64,000 nt of DNA, taken from the NCBI RefSeq assembly GCF_003355005.1, contig NZ_CP029985.1, positions 1,603,001 to 1,667,000 on the forward strand, read 5' to 3'. Source of the DNA: Sphingomonas sp. FARSPH. GTDB lineage: Bacteria; Pseudomonadota; Alphaproteobacteria; Sphingomonadales; Sphingomonadaceae. The first letter of the stretch is position 1; the number at the start of each line of letters is the position of its first letter. Shown in pieces: positions 42,663 through 50,877 of the stretch. Below the pieces are notes generated by a model, which was not told where the DNA came from, ran no database searches, and saw only the letters and a list, made by a program, of their open reading frames with translations. Made by a program: the position numbers and the translations under genes.

Positions 42663-43325
42663 GGTGAAGCCGTCCAGCAGTTCGACGACCTTGCGCTCTC
42701 CCGCCGCGGTGAGGCGCAAGACAGTCAGCTCGCCGATCGTGTCGGCGGAGCCGTCGACCTCGATCACGCCGGACTGGACGAGGATCGCGATCCAGCGCCG
42801 GCCGGTCGTCCAGGTCGTCCCGGCTTGTCCAACCACTGCGCCGGCGACGCTCACCTTGCCCTGCACCTCGTCGAGATAGAGGACGAGCAGCATTTCGGCC
42901 GAAGCCGAGCCGATGATCTGGTCGCCGAAGCCGACGCGCCCCTTGCGCAGCGCGCCGAGCAGCATCTGCGCGCGGCGCCAGTTGATCGCGACCGGCGTGT
43001 CGAGCGGCGGACGCCAGCAGGCCATCACCACGCGCCGGATATCCGCATCCGTATAAAGCGACAGCGTCGTCTCGGTGACGAGCGGCACACCTTCGGGACG
43101 ATGCCAGCGCAGCTGGATGTCGCGTAGATCGCCGTCGCCAAATACCAGATCGAGCAGACGCACGAGGTCGGACCGTAGCGACGGATCGAGAAAATCGGTG
43201 ATGACCCGCCCGAGCAGCGTGTCCTTGTCGTGCAGCAGCACGTCGGGAACGCGCACATCGACAAAGCGCACGACGAAGCGGTCATCGACGAGCAGGTGGC
43301 CGACAGCGGAGGGCGGGAACAGCAT
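42642..43325 (-). CDS. PAS-like plus winged-helix regulator, divergent from the GTA cluster
   Basis: A 227-residue protein. Residues ~5-105 read like a PAS fold (HLLVDDRFVVRFVDVRVPDV..GRVITDFLDPSLRSDLVRL, then a VVMACWRP strand). The C-terminal ~110 residues resemble a winged helix (AEMLLVLYLDEVQGKVSVAGAV, TTGRRWIAILVQSGVIEVDG, LTAAGERKVVELL). A regulator is inferred. An in-frame TTG at 43355 could lengthen it by 10 residues. It faces away from the phage-like genes across a 250-base region with a perfect inverted repeat, so it is a candidate regulator of them. Confidence 0.65.
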   Translation of the reverse strand: MLFPPSAVGHLLVDDRFVVRFVDVRVPDVLLHDKDTLLGRVITDFLDPSLRSDLVRLLDLVFGDGDLRDIQLRWHRPEGVPLVTETTLSLYTDADIRRVVMACWRPPLDTPVAINWRRAQMLLGALRKGRVGFGDQIIGSASAEMLLVLYLDEVQGKVSVAGAVVGQAGTTWTTGRRWIAILVQSGVIEVDGSADTIGELTVLRLTAAGERKVVELLDGFTSPPVGG

Positions 43326-43427
43326 GGGGAAGGACAGCAACTTTCCGGGCGGCAAATGTCGCCGGCATAATGCGTGGTGGAAACGTTATCAAAAACTTCG
43401 TCGACATTCGCAACCGAAGTGATCCGA

Positions 43428-43456
43428 TTATCCAAATAGGATAAAAGCGCTTGACA
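43428..43456. promoter_or_regulatory. Inverted repeat and -35-like hexamer before the GTA cluster
   Basis: TTATCC-N5-GGATAA (43428-43444) is a perfect 6-bp-arm dyad; a further TTATC half-site lies at 43386. TTGACA follows at 43451-43456. No consensus -10 sits 16-18 bases later, so the promoter is activated or read by another sigma factor. This is the only strong dyad between the PAS/winged-helix gene and the small terminase. Confidence 0.5.
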
Positions 43457-43578
43457 TCGTCACGCTCTTATGGCACAAAACAGGAACATTGAGGAAGTGC
43501 GGCACGGGCCGCGGTGCAAGGGGGCAGCCCCGGCGTCGCGGCCCGTTTCGCATTCCGGCGCGAGCGGGGGGATATGTC

Positions 43579-44112
43579 ATGGACGAGCCATATCGGGCGT
43601 CTCAGTGGGCGGAGGAGCATGCGGACAATGGCGGCGGGAGCGGCGCGGTCGCGATCATCCGCCCGGCTGGGGGCTGGGTGCGCTGGAATCGGCGGATGAC
43701 CGACGATTTCTTTGGCCACCTCGCCGGCAGCTGCAACGTCGCGGCATCGGCACGCGCCATCGGGGTGACGCCGTCCCAGGTCCATCGCCGGCGTCGGACC
43801 AATGCGGCGTTCGCCGCCGCCTGGGCCGAAGCGCTGGAGGCGGGATACCAGCTGCTCGAGACGCGGTTGCTGGGGCATGTGCTGAACGGCGGCGGCGCGG
43901 GGACGATCGCGCCGGACGATCCGGCCTGCGTGGGCCCGGTCGACTGGGACGGCGGCATCAAGCTGCTGACGCTGCATCGGACGCAACGCGCCGGCACGGG
44001 CAGGACGCCCGGCAGGCCTCCGTCGGTGGCGACGCGCGAGGAGACGGATGCGGCGATCCTGAAGAAACTCGCGGCGCTGGCGGCGGCGCGGGCGCGGCAG
44101 GAGACGGCGTGA
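43579..44112 (+). CDS. GTA small terminase-like protein (gp1)
   Basis: A 177-residue protein. The centre is a helix-turn-helix (SCNVAASARAIGVTPSQVHR) followed by a long helix (AFAAAWAEALEAGYQLLE), the usual small-terminase layout. The C-terminal helix is Ala/Arg rich. It would recognise DNA and feed it to the large terminase, with which it overlaps by one base (TGATG). In a GTA this protein has lost specific pac recognition; that property is inferred from the family. The identification rests on position and fold. Confidence 0.72.
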   Translation: MDEPYRASQWAEEHADNGGGSGAVAIIRPAGGWVRWNRRMTDDFFGHLAGSCNVAASARAIGVTPSQVHRRRRTNAAFAAAWAEALEAGYQLLETRLLGHVLNGGGAGTIAPDDPACVGPVDWDGGIKLLTLHRTQRAGTGRTPGRPPSVATREETDAAILKKLAALAAARARQETA

Positions 44113-45473
44113 TGGCGGCGCGGAGCAGGCCGGGCGCCGATCGCCGCGGCGCAGCGCCGCCGGTCGACATCATGGCCGCGCTGGCGGCCTTGTCCGAGGC
44201 GGAACGGCGGGCGCTGGTGCGCAGCCTGAAGAAGCGGCAGCAGCGCGAGCTGGTGCAGCGCTGGGTCGGCGGCTGGGCGCAGGCGGGGCAGGAGCCACCG
44301 ACGGGCGAGGCGTGGCGCGTGTGGCTGATCCGCGCGGGTCGCGGTTTCGGCAAGACGCGCGCCGGGGCGGAATGGGTCACCGCGGTTGCGGATGGCGACA
44401 AGCATGCGCGGATCGCGCTGGTCGGCGCGACGATGGACGACGTGCGCCGGGTGATGATCGAGGGACCGAGCGGGCTGCGCGCGGTCGCCCGGTTCGGCCA
44501 GATCCCGCATTATGTGATGCACCGCGGCGAGGTGCGCTGGCCGAATGGCGCGGTCGCCTTCGTCTATTCGGCCGACATGCCCGACCAGTTGCGCGGGCCC
44601 GAGCATGACGCGGCGTGGTGCGACGAGCTGGCGAAATGGCGGCGCGGCGAGGCGGCGTGGGACAATCTGATGATGGGGATGCGGCGCGGACCGCATCCGC
44701 GCGTCGTGGTGACGACGACGCCGCGGCCGACCGCGCTGATGAAGCGGGTGATGGGCATGCGCGGGCTGGTCGAGACGCGGGGACGGACGCGCGACAATGC
44801 GCATTTGCCGCGCGGCTTCATCGACCAGATGGAGGATGCCTACGGCGGCACCGCGCTCGGCCGGCAGGAGCTGGACGGCGAGATGATCGAGGATATCGCG
44901 GGCGCGCTGTGGACGCGCGCGATGCTGGCGGCGGCGACGACGGATAGGGTCGCCGAACCGGTGCGCGTGGTGATCGGCGTCGACCCGCCGGCGGGCGACG
45001 GCGGCGCGGGCGGCGATGCGTGCGGGATCGTCGCGGTCGGGATCGACGGCGACGGCATCGGCCACGTGCTGGAGGATGCGAGCGTCGCGGGCGGATCGCC
45101 CGAAACCTGGGCGCGCGCGGTCGCCGCCTGCGCCGACCGGCATCGCGCGGACCGGGTGGTGGCGGAGGCGAACCAGGGCGGGGCGATGGTGCGGTCCGTG
45201 CTGTTGGCGGCGGAGGTGAGCCTGCCGGTGACGCTGGTGCGTGCGAGCCGCGGCAAGGTGGCGCGCGCCGAGCCGGTGGCGGCGCTCTACGAACGCGGGC
45301 GCATCCGGCATGCCGGGCGGTTTCCGGCGCTGGACGACGAATTGTGCGGGCTGGTCGCGGGCGGCGGATACCAAGGGCCGGAGCGTTCGCCGGATCGCGC
45401 CGATGCCCTGGTATGGGCAGTGACCGAGCTGATGCTGGCGCGGCGCGGGCGGGCGGGCGTGCGCCGGGTGTAG
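44112..45473 (+). CDS. GTA large terminase (gp2)
   Basis: A 453-residue motor-nuclease. Walker A is RAGRGFGKT (residues 74-82), Walker B lies in HDAAWCDELAKWR, the coupling motif in VVVTTTPRP, and the RNase H-like nuclease begins IGVDPPAGDGG and ends near RADALVWAVTEL. It pumps DNA into the prohead and cuts it when full. The frame is open upstream to 43470 without a stop, but the overlap with the small terminase and the length favour ATG 44112. Confidence 0.93.
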   Translation: MAARSRPGADRRGAAPPVDIMAALAALSEAERRALVRSLKKRQQRELVQRWVGGWAQAGQEPPTGEAWRVWLIRAGRGFGKTRAGAEWVTAVADGDKHARIALVGATMDDVRRVMIEGPSGLRAVARFGQIPHYVMHRGEVRWPNGAVAFVYSADMPDQLRGPEHDAAWCDELAKWRRGEAAWDNLMMGMRRGPHPRVVVTTTPRPTALMKRVMGMRGLVETRGRTRDNAHLPRGFIDQMEDAYGGTALGRQELDGEMIEDIAGALWTRAMLAAATTDRVAEPVRVVIGVDPPAGDGGAGGDACGIVAVGIDGDGIGHVLEDASVAGGSPETWARAVAACADRHRADRVVAEANQGGAMVRSVLLAAEVSLPVTLVRASRGKVARAEPVAALYERGRIRHAGRFPALDDELCGLVAGGGYQGPERSPDRADALVWAVTELMLARRGRAGVRRV

Positions 45474-45558
45474 TTGCGCGGCGCGACTTGTTGGCGGCTG
45501 CGGCGGGCGAAACGGCGGCCGGGCGCATGCCGGCGCTTTGAGATCCGGGAGAGATCAG

Positions 45559-46668
45559 ATGCGATTGTTCGGGAAGCGGCCGCGCGACGGGGCGCGGCCA
45601 GCGCTGGCGCGTGCCGGCGGGTTGGCGGAGGCGGGGACGTGGCCGCGATCCTACGAAGCGCAATTGCGCGAGGGCTATGCGGGCAATCCGATCGCGCAGC
45701 GCGCGGTCAAGCTGGTCGCGGAAGGGGTGGCGGGAGCGCCCATCGCGGCGTCGGACCCGGCGATCGCCGCCTTGGTCGGTGCGCGCGACGGCGGGCAGAT
45801 GCTGCTGGAGACGGCGGCGGCGCAGCTGCTGCTGCACGGCAACGCCTATATCCAGGTGCTGCGCGACGGCGATGGCGGCGCGGCGGCGCTGTACGCGCTG
45901 CGGCCCGAGCGCGTGTCGGTGGAGGTTGATGCGGGCGGCTGGCCCGCCGCCTATCGCTATCGCGTCGGCGAGCGGGTGACGCGGTTGGCGGCGGACGGAC
46001 CGCGGCCCGACATCGTCCATATCAGGAGCTTCAACCCGCTCGACGACCATTATGGCATGGGGTGCCTGGCGGTCGCGGCCGGGCCGATCGCGATCCACAA
46101 TGCGGCGGCGCGGTGGAACAAGGCGCTGCTCGACAATGCGGCGCGGCCGTCCGGCGCGCTGGTCTACGATCCCGGCGACGGATCGGCGCTGTCGGCGGAC
46201 CAGTTCGACCGGCTGAAGGCGGAGATGGAGGCGGGGTTCGCGGGTGCGGGCAACGCCGGGCGGCCGATGCTGCTGGAAGGGGGGCTCAGGTGGCAGGCGC
46301 TGTCGCTGAGCCCGGCGGACATGGATTTCGTCGGGCTGAAGGCGGCGGCGGCGCGCGAGATCGCGCTGGCGTTCGGGGTGCCGCCGATGCTGCTCGGCCT
46401 GCCCGGCGATGCGACCTATGCCAATTATCGCGAGGCGAACCGCGCGCTTTGGCGGCTGACCGTGCTGCCGCTGGCGGACACGGTGCTGACGGGCATCGCG
46501 CAGGGGCTGGTGGGATGGTTCGCCGACGCGGCGCTGTCGGTCGATCTCGATCGCGTGCCCGCGCTGGCGGAGGATCGCGCGCAATTGTGGGCGAGCGTCG
46601 GCGCGGCGGATTTCCTGTCCGTCGACGAGAAGCGCGCGAAACTGGGGTTCGGGGAGGCGGGGCGATGA
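45559..46668 (+). CDS. Phage/GTA portal protein, HK97 type (gp3)
   Basis: A 369-residue portal. Landmarks are NPIAQRAVKLVAEGVAGAP, LLLHGNAYIQVLRD, the clip/stem region NPLDDHYGMG and DFVGLKAAAAREIALAFGVPP with GDATYANYREA. It forms the dodecameric DNA channel at one capsid vertex. GGGAGAG precedes ATG 45559. Its stop overlaps the next gene by 4 bases (ATGA). Confidence 0.93.
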   Translation: MRLFGKRPRDGARPALARAGGLAEAGTWPRSYEAQLREGYAGNPIAQRAVKLVAEGVAGAPIAASDPAIAALVGARDGGQMLLETAAAQLLLHGNAYIQVLRDGDGGAAALYALRPERVSVEVDAGGWPAAYRYRVGERVTRLAADGPRPDIVHIRSFNPLDDHYGMGCLAVAAGPIAIHNAAARWNKALLDNAARPSGALVYDPGDGSALSADQFDRLKAEMEAGFAGAGNAGRPMLLEGGLRWQALSLSPADMDFVGLKAAAAREIALAFGVPPMLLGLPGDATYANYREANRALWRLTVLPLADTVLTGIAQGLVGWFADAALSVDLDRVPALAEDRAQLWASVGAADFLSVDEKRAKLGFGEAGR

Positions 46669-46955
46669 GCGATGTGCTGGCGCAACTGATCGCGGCGGGC
46701 GTGCGCGGCGGCGCGGACCTGCCGACGCTGCGCGCGATCGTCGAGGAGGCCGGCGAGCTGGGCGCGACGCGCGCGCTGACCCGGCTGGGCCTCGCGGACG
46801 AGGCGGCGCGCGGCGACCTGGCCGAACTGCGCGAGCTGATCGGCGCGTGGCGCGCGGCGAAGACGTCGGCGTGGAAGGCGGCGGCGGGCTGGTTCGCGGC
46901 GCTGCTGCTGACCGGGCTGGCGGTGAAGCTGGGGTTCGGCGCGTGGGTCCGCTGA
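46665..46955 (+). CDS. DUF6127-like GTA-cluster protein
   Basis: A 96-residue protein: a helical charged N-terminal half (ADLPTLRAIVEEAGELGATRAL) and one hydrophobic C-terminal segment (AAAGWFAALLLTGLAVKLGF). It occupies the slot between portal and protease where GTA clusters carry a small variable gene (gp3.5). The function is unknown. The 4-base overlap with portal indicates translational coupling. Confidence 0.7.
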   Translation: MSDVLAQLIAAGVRGGADLPTLRAIVEEAGELGATRALTRLGLADEAARGDLAELRELIGAWRAAKTSAWKAAAGWFAALLLTGLAVKLGFGAWVR

Positions 46956-47329
46956 GCTTTGCAGGCTATGCCGCGGTGTTCGACCGCGTCGACCGGGCGG
47001 GCGACGTGATCCGCGCCGGGGCGTTTGCGGGGGTAGGCGCGGGCGGGGGCGCCGACGTGCCGCTGCTGCGCGATCATCGCGGCGCGCCGGTGGGGCGGAT
47101 CGTCGCGATCGGCGAGGATGCGCGCGGGCTGCGCGTCGCGGGCGAGATCGCGGAGGCGGAAGCCGCGCGGCTGGTCCGCTGCGGCGCGCTGCCCGCGCTG
47201 TCGGTGGGATACCGTCCGCTGGCGGTGCGCCAGGGCGCGCGGCGCGAATTGCTGCGCGTCGCGCTGGCCGAGGTGAGCCTGGTCGCGGTGCCGATGCAGC
47301 CGCTCGCCCGGATCGATCGCGTCGGCTGA
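46943..47329 (+). CDS. HK97-family prohead protease (gp4)
   Basis: A 128-residue protease. It begins LSFAGYAAVFDRVDRAGDVI; the catalytic His is in LLRDHRGAPVGRI and the Ser in ALSVGYRPL, followed by LLRVALAEVSLVAVPMQP, all in prohead-protease order. It trims scaffold and capsid during assembly. The GTG at 46943 overlaps the previous gene by 13 bases. It is shorter than most phage prohead proteases but usual for GTAs. Confidence 0.88.
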   Translation: MGPLSFAGYAAVFDRVDRAGDVIRAGAFAGVGAGGGADVPLLRDHRGAPVGRIVAIGEDARGLRVAGEIAEAEAARLVRCGALPALSVGYRPLAVRQGARRELLRVALAEVSLVAVPMQPLARIDRVG

Positions 47330-47360
47330 CGCGACACGAGTTTCAATGAGGAGAAAAGGC

Positions 47361-48356
47361 ATGGACGTGGTCGACAGGCCGGCGCTGGATGGCGCGCGGG
47401 TGGAAGAGAACGGGGCGTTCGCGGGGTTCGTGCGGACCGGCGCGACGATCGAGATGAAGGCGTTCACCGGGGTCAGCGGCGATGCCGGCGGCTATGCGGT
47501 GCCGCGCGAGATCGACCGCGACATCGCCGCGGTGATGAAGAGCATCTCACCGATCCGTGGCATCGCCAACGTGGTGCAGGTGGGATCGGCGGGCTATCGC
47601 AAGCTCATCACCTCCGGCGGGACGCCGTCGGGCTGGGCGGCGGAAACCGCGGCGCGGCCCGAGACGGCGACCCCGGTCTTTGCGGAACTCGCGCCGCCGA
47701 TGGGCGAGTTGTACGCCAACCCGAGCGCGAGCCAGGCGATGCTGGACGATGCGGCGTTCGACGTCGAGGCGTGGCTGGCCGAGGAGATCGCGCGCGAATT
47801 CGCCAAGGCGGAGGGCGCGGCGTTCGTCAACGGCAACGGCGTCAACCGGCCGCGCGGGTTCCTGCAGGCGCCGACATCCGCGGCGAAGGACGGCGTGCGG
47901 CCGATCGGCACGCTGCAACATCTCAGCACGGGGACGGCGGGCGATTTCGGCGCGAATGCGGACGAGCGGCTGATCGACCTGGTCCAGGCGCTGCGCGCGC
48001 CGTACCGGCAGGGCGCGTGCTTCGTGATGAACGCCGCGACGCTGGCCCGCATCCGCAAGCTGAAGACGGGCGACGGCACGCCGCTGTGGCAGCCGAGCCT
48101 GGTGGCGGGGCAGCCGGCGAGCCTGCTCGGCTATCCGGTGGTCGAGGCGGAGGACATGCCCGACATCGCGGCGAACAGCCCGTCGATCGCGTTCGGCAAT
48201 TTCCGCGCCGGCTATCTGATCGCGGAGCGCGGCGAGACCGCGATCCTGCGCGATCCCTACAGCAACAAGCCGTTCGTCGGCTTCTACGCGACGCGGCGGA
48301 TCGGCGGCTGCGTCGCCGACAGCGAGGCGATCAAGCTGCTGAAGTTCGCGGCCTGA
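47361..48356 (+). CDS. Major capsid protein, HK97 fold (gp5)
   Basis: A 331-residue capsid protein, shorter than phage HK97 gp5 because little delta/scaffold domain precedes the fold. The fold markers are GGYAVPREIDRDIAAVMKS, SPIRGIANVV, WLAEEIAREFAKAEGAAFVNG, and PLWQPSLVAGQPASLLGYPVVEAEDMP near the C-terminus (quoted in part). GAGGAG lies upstream of ATG 47361. The protein should form the small GTA head. Confidence 0.94.
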   Translation: MDVVDRPALDGARVEENGAFAGFVRTGATIEMKAFTGVSGDAGGYAVPREIDRDIAAVMKSISPIRGIANVVQVGSAGYRKLITSGGTPSGWAAETAARPETATPVFAELAPPMGELYANPSASQAMLDDAAFDVEAWLAEEIAREFAKAEGAAFVNGNGVNRPRGFLQAPTSAAKDGVRPIGTLQHLSTGTAGDFGANADERLIDLVQALRAPYRQGACFVMNAATLARIRKLKTGDGTPLWQPSLVAGQPASLLGYPVVEAEDMPDIAANSPSIAFGNFRAGYLIAERGETAILRDPYSNKPFVGFYATRRIGGCVADSEAIKLLKFAA

Positions 48357-48424
48357 TCGCCTGCGCGGGGGCGCCCGGCGGACGGGCGGCCCCGCCATGG
48401 GGCGGCAACACGGGGGAGGATGGC

Positions 48425-48946
48425 ATGGGCGAGGGGGCGTTTCCCGCCGCCACGGTCGCGGCGGCGGCCGCGGCGGCGGGACAGTATCTGCGCGTCGAGG
48501 CGGAAGGCGTGATGCTGCGCTGCGCCGAGACGGCGCTGTCGCTGGCGGAGCAATTCTGCGCGCGGACGTGGATTAGGCGAGGGCACGAGGAGGTGCTGGG
48601 CATCGCCCCCGCGTGGCAGCGGCTGGCGCACGATCCGGTCGCGAGCATCACGGCGGCGACGGGCCTGCCCGCGGAGGGCGCGCCCTTCGCGCTGCCGGTG
48701 GCGGCCTATGCCGTCGACATCGATGCGGACGGCATCGGCCGGGTGCGCGTGCTCGCGCCCGGTGCGGCAGGGCGGGTGACGGTGCGATACGTCGCGGGCG
48801 CGGGGGCGTGGGACGATCTGCCCCCGCCGGTCGCGAGCGGCGTCGTGCTGCTCGCGGCGCATCTGTTCGAACATCGCGAGGGCGAGGCGATGCCGCCGGC
48901 GGCGGTGTCCGCGCTGTGGCGGCCGTTCCGGCGGGGGCGGTTGTGA
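48425..48946 (+). CDS. Head-tail connector (gp6)
   Basis: A 173-residue protein with an N-terminal helical part (AETALSLAEQFCARTWI) and a later AYAVDIDADGIGRVRVL / VTVRYVAGAGAWDDLPP / HLFEHREG region typical of phiE125 gp8 / gp6-like connectors. It seals the portal and links head to tail. GGGGGAGG precedes the start. No separate gp7 gene follows; the next gene starts at once with a 4-base overlap. Confidence 0.82.
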   Translation: MGEGAFPAATVAAAAAAAGQYLRVEAEGVMLRCAETALSLAEQFCARTWIRRGHEEVLGIAPAWQRLAHDPVASITAATGLPAEGAPFALPVAAYAVDIDADGIGRVRVLAPGAAGRVTVRYVAGAGAWDDLPPPVASGVVLLAAHLFEHREGEAMPPAAVSALWRPFRRGRL

Positions 48947-49341
48947 CGGAGATGGTTGGGATGGGTGGGGCGGCGGTATTGCGCGCGGCGGTGCTGCGCC
49001 AGCTGGCGCCCTTGCGCGCGTTCGATGCGCCGCCGGCGCGCGCGGCGACCCCCTATGCGGTGGTCGGCGAGCCGGTGCTGGCGGCGATCGATGCGGCGGG
49101 GGTGAGCGGGCGCGGCGGCACGATCGTGATCGCGGGCGAGGACGAGGGCGAGGCGCCCGAGCGGCTCCGCCGGCTGCTCGCCGGGGTCGAGGCGGCGATG
49201 GAGGCGATGCCCGCCGACCTCGGCACCGGCGGGTGGCGGCTGGCGAGCGTACGGCTGGCGCGCAGCCGGATCGCGGGCAAGGGCCGCCGATGGACGGGGA
49301 TGAGCGAGTTCGCGGTGCGATTGTACCGGCTGAACGGGTGA
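48943..49341 (+). CDS. Tail completion/terminator protein, DUF3168 type (gp8)
   Basis: A 132-residue protein with the DUF3168 pattern: an N-terminal helix (LRAAVLRQLAPLRAF), PYAVVGEPVLAAID, then a strand-helix with ERLRRLLAGVEAAME and a C-terminal FAVRLYRLNG. It caps the tail tube at the head-proximal end. The GTG start overlaps the connector stop (GTGA), so it is translationally coupled. Confidence 0.82.
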   Translation: MTEMVGMGGAAVLRAAVLRQLAPLRAFDAPPARAATPYAVVGEPVLAAIDAAGVSGRGGTIVIAGEDEGEAPERLRRLLAGVEAAMEAMPADLGTGGWRLASVRLARSRIAGKGRRWTGMSEFAVRLYRLNG

Positions 49342-49389
49342 TCGGGCAGGCACCGCGTCCGCGCGGTGGATCAAATTCTGGGAGGAGAC

Positions 49390-49803
49390 ATGGGCATGGC
49401 GGTGGAACGGGGCAGCGCGTTCCTGCTCAAGATCGGCGACGGCGGGGTGACCCCGGCGTTCGCGACGGTCGCGGGGCTGCGCACGACGCAATTGAGCATC
49501 AACGGCGAAGCGGTGGTGGTGACCACCAAGGATTCAGGGGGCTGGCGCCAATTGCTGTCGGGCGCGGGCGTGCGCAGCGTCAGCGTGTCGGGGGCGGGCG
49601 TGTTCACCGGATCGGCGGCGGAGGGCCGCATCCGCGGCAACGCGCTGGCGGGTACGATCGACGATTACCGGCTGAGCTTCGAGGGCGGCGACAGCATGAC
49701 GGGCCGCTTCCTGGTGACGCGGCTGGATTATGCCGGCGATTTCAATGGCGAGCGATCCTATACCCTGAGCCTGGAAAGCGCCGGGCCGGTGGTGGCGGCA
49801 TGA
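49390..49803 (+). CDS. Major tail tube protein (gp9)
   Basis: A 137-residue tube protein. ERGSAFLLKIGDG, the TVAGLRTTQLSINGEAVVVT strand-rich block, and YRLSFEGGDSMTGRFLVTRLDYAGDFNGERSYTLSLESAG (in parts) match the GTA/TP901-1-like tube family. GGAGGAG ahead of ATG 49390 is the strongest ribosome site in the cluster, in keeping with a highly used structural subunit. Confidence 0.9.
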   Translation: MGMAVERGSAFLLKIGDGGVTPAFATVAGLRTTQLSINGEAVVVTTKDSGGWRQLLSGAGVRSVSVSGAGVFTGSAAEGRIRGNALAGTIDDYRLSFEGGDSMTGRFLVTRLDYAGDFNGERSYTLSLESAGPVVAA

Positions 49804-50138
49804 GCGGGGTCGCCGATCTGGCCGCCACTCCTCCGGCCAATCCTTTGCGCGGCGAGGCGGCGGTGCGCGTCAACGGCGCCGAACTGGTGCTGCGGCCGAG
49901 TTTCCAGGCGCTGGTCGCGGCAGAGGGCGAATTGGGGCCGCTGTTCGACCTGGTCGAGCGTGCGGTGGCGGGGAAGCTGTCGCTGGGCGAGACCGCGACT
50001 TTGTTCTGGCATTGCCTGCGCGAGGTGCCCGACGAGGTGACGCGCGAGGTGCTGGGCGAGGCGCTGGCAGCGATGGGGCTGGCGAAGCTGGCGCCGATCC
50101 TGCGCGTGTTGCTGAGCCAGATTTTGGCGGGGCGATAG
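49800..50138 (+). CDS. GTA gp10-type tail assembly protein
   Basis: A 112-residue protein. The NPLRGEAAVRVNGAELVLRPSFQALVAAEGELG opening and a helical remainder (TATLFWHCLREVPDEVT) match the gene-transfer-agent gp10 / TAC_11-like chaperone family. It probably assists tape-measure assembly. It overlaps gp9 by 4 bases (ATGA). Quoted segments are split from one domain. Confidence 0.85.
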   Translation: MSGVADLAATPPANPLRGEAAVRVNGAELVLRPSFQALVAAEGELGPLFDLVERAVAGKLSLGETATLFWHCLREVPDEVTREVLGEALAAMGLAKLAPILRVLLSQILAGR

Positions 50139-50140
50139 GC

Positions 50141-50338
50141 GTGACGTTCGGGGAGGGGGCGGCGCGGCTGGCGGGCGTGGCGGGCGCGGGGCTGCGGTGG
50201 AGCCCCGACGCCTTCTGGCGCGCGACGCCGGCCGAACTGGCGGCGGTGGTGACGGCGGCGGCGGCGGGATCGGGGGAAACGCCGCCCCCCGATGCGGCGC
50301 TGATCGCGCATCTGCAAAAGGAACATCCCGATGGATGA
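50141..50338 (+). CDS. Small tail assembly chaperone (gp10.1 type)
   Basis: A 65-residue protein: GAGLRWSPDAFWRATPAEL is the signature of the small TAC_6-like chaperones that follow gp10 in GTA clusters. GTG 50141 is two bases after the gp10 stop. Its end overlaps the tape-measure start by 8 bases, as expected for a chaperone that is coupled to the tape measure. Confidence 0.82.
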   Translation: MTFGEGAARLAGVAGAGLRWSPDAFWRATPAELAAVVTAAAAGSGETPPPDAALIAHLQKEHPDG

Positions 50339-50876
50339 GGTGGAAACGCTGGCGACGCGGGTGCGCCTCGACACGGGGGCGTTCGCGCGCGACGTCGAGG
50401 CGATGCGCGGGACGCTGGAGGGGACGCTCGGCCTCAGCGCGATGCGCGCGGGACGGTCGATCGAGACGGCGCTGCTGCGCGCGGCGAAACAGGGCGAATT
50501 CGGCTTCGACCAGTTGAAGGGCGTCGCGCTGGCCGCGCTCAGCGAGATCGCGCGGGCCGCGCTGTCGGCGGGGGTGCGATCGGCGACGGGGGGCGAGGCG
50601 CAGACGCTGGGCAGCGCGCTGGTGCGGCTGCTCGGGCTGGCGGGGCGGGCGACGGGCGGCCCCGTGTCGCCCGGCCAGGCCTATGTCGTCGGCGAGCGGG
50701 GGCCGGAAGTGTTCGTCCCCACGAGCGCGGGTCGGGTCGAAGCATCGGGCGGCGGCGGCACGCGCGAGGTGCGCGTCGCGATCACCGTGCGCGCCGATCC
50801 GGGTGCGGCGCCGATCGCGCTGCAACGGTCGAGCCGACAGGTGGCGCGCGCGGTGAAGGCGGCGCTGGAGGGATGA
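50331..50876 (+). CDS. Short tail tape measure protein (gp11)
   Basis: A 181-residue protein: a helical N-terminus (MDEVETLATRVRLDTGAFARD, LKGVALAALSEIARAALS) and a C-terminus with ATGGPVSPGQAYVVGERGPEVFVP, the conserved tape-measure tail. It is very short for a siphophage but GTAs have short tails and short tape measures. The stop is followed one base later by the end of an antisense gene, so the insertion came after gp11 without breaking it. Confidence 0.85.
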   Translation: MDEVETLATRVRLDTGAFARDVEAMRGTLEGTLGLSAMRAGRSIETALLRAAKQGEFGFDQLKGVALAALSEIARAALSAGVRSATGGEAQTLGSALVRLLGLAGRATGGPVSPGQAYVVGERGPEVFVPTSAGRVEASGGGGTREVRVAITVRADPGAAPIALQRSSRQVARAVKAALEG

Positions 50877-50877
50877 C

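Noticed and set aside
43445..43480. A standard sigma-70 promoter for the GTA cluster using TTGACA at 43451.
   Set aside because: No TATAAT-like hexamer lies 16-18 bases downstream, so only the -35-like hexamer is reported.
43470..44111. A frame open from 43470 that continues without a stop into the large terminase gene, suggesting a 667-residue terminase.
   Set aside because: The upstream part has no terminase motif, overlaps the better-supported small terminase in another frame, and the ATG at 44112 overlaps the previous stop as elsewhere in this cluster.
50331..50876. The tape measure gene as truncated by the antisense insertion.
   Set aside because: It ends with the conserved tape-measure C-terminal motif and its own stop, and short tape measures are normal for GTAs.
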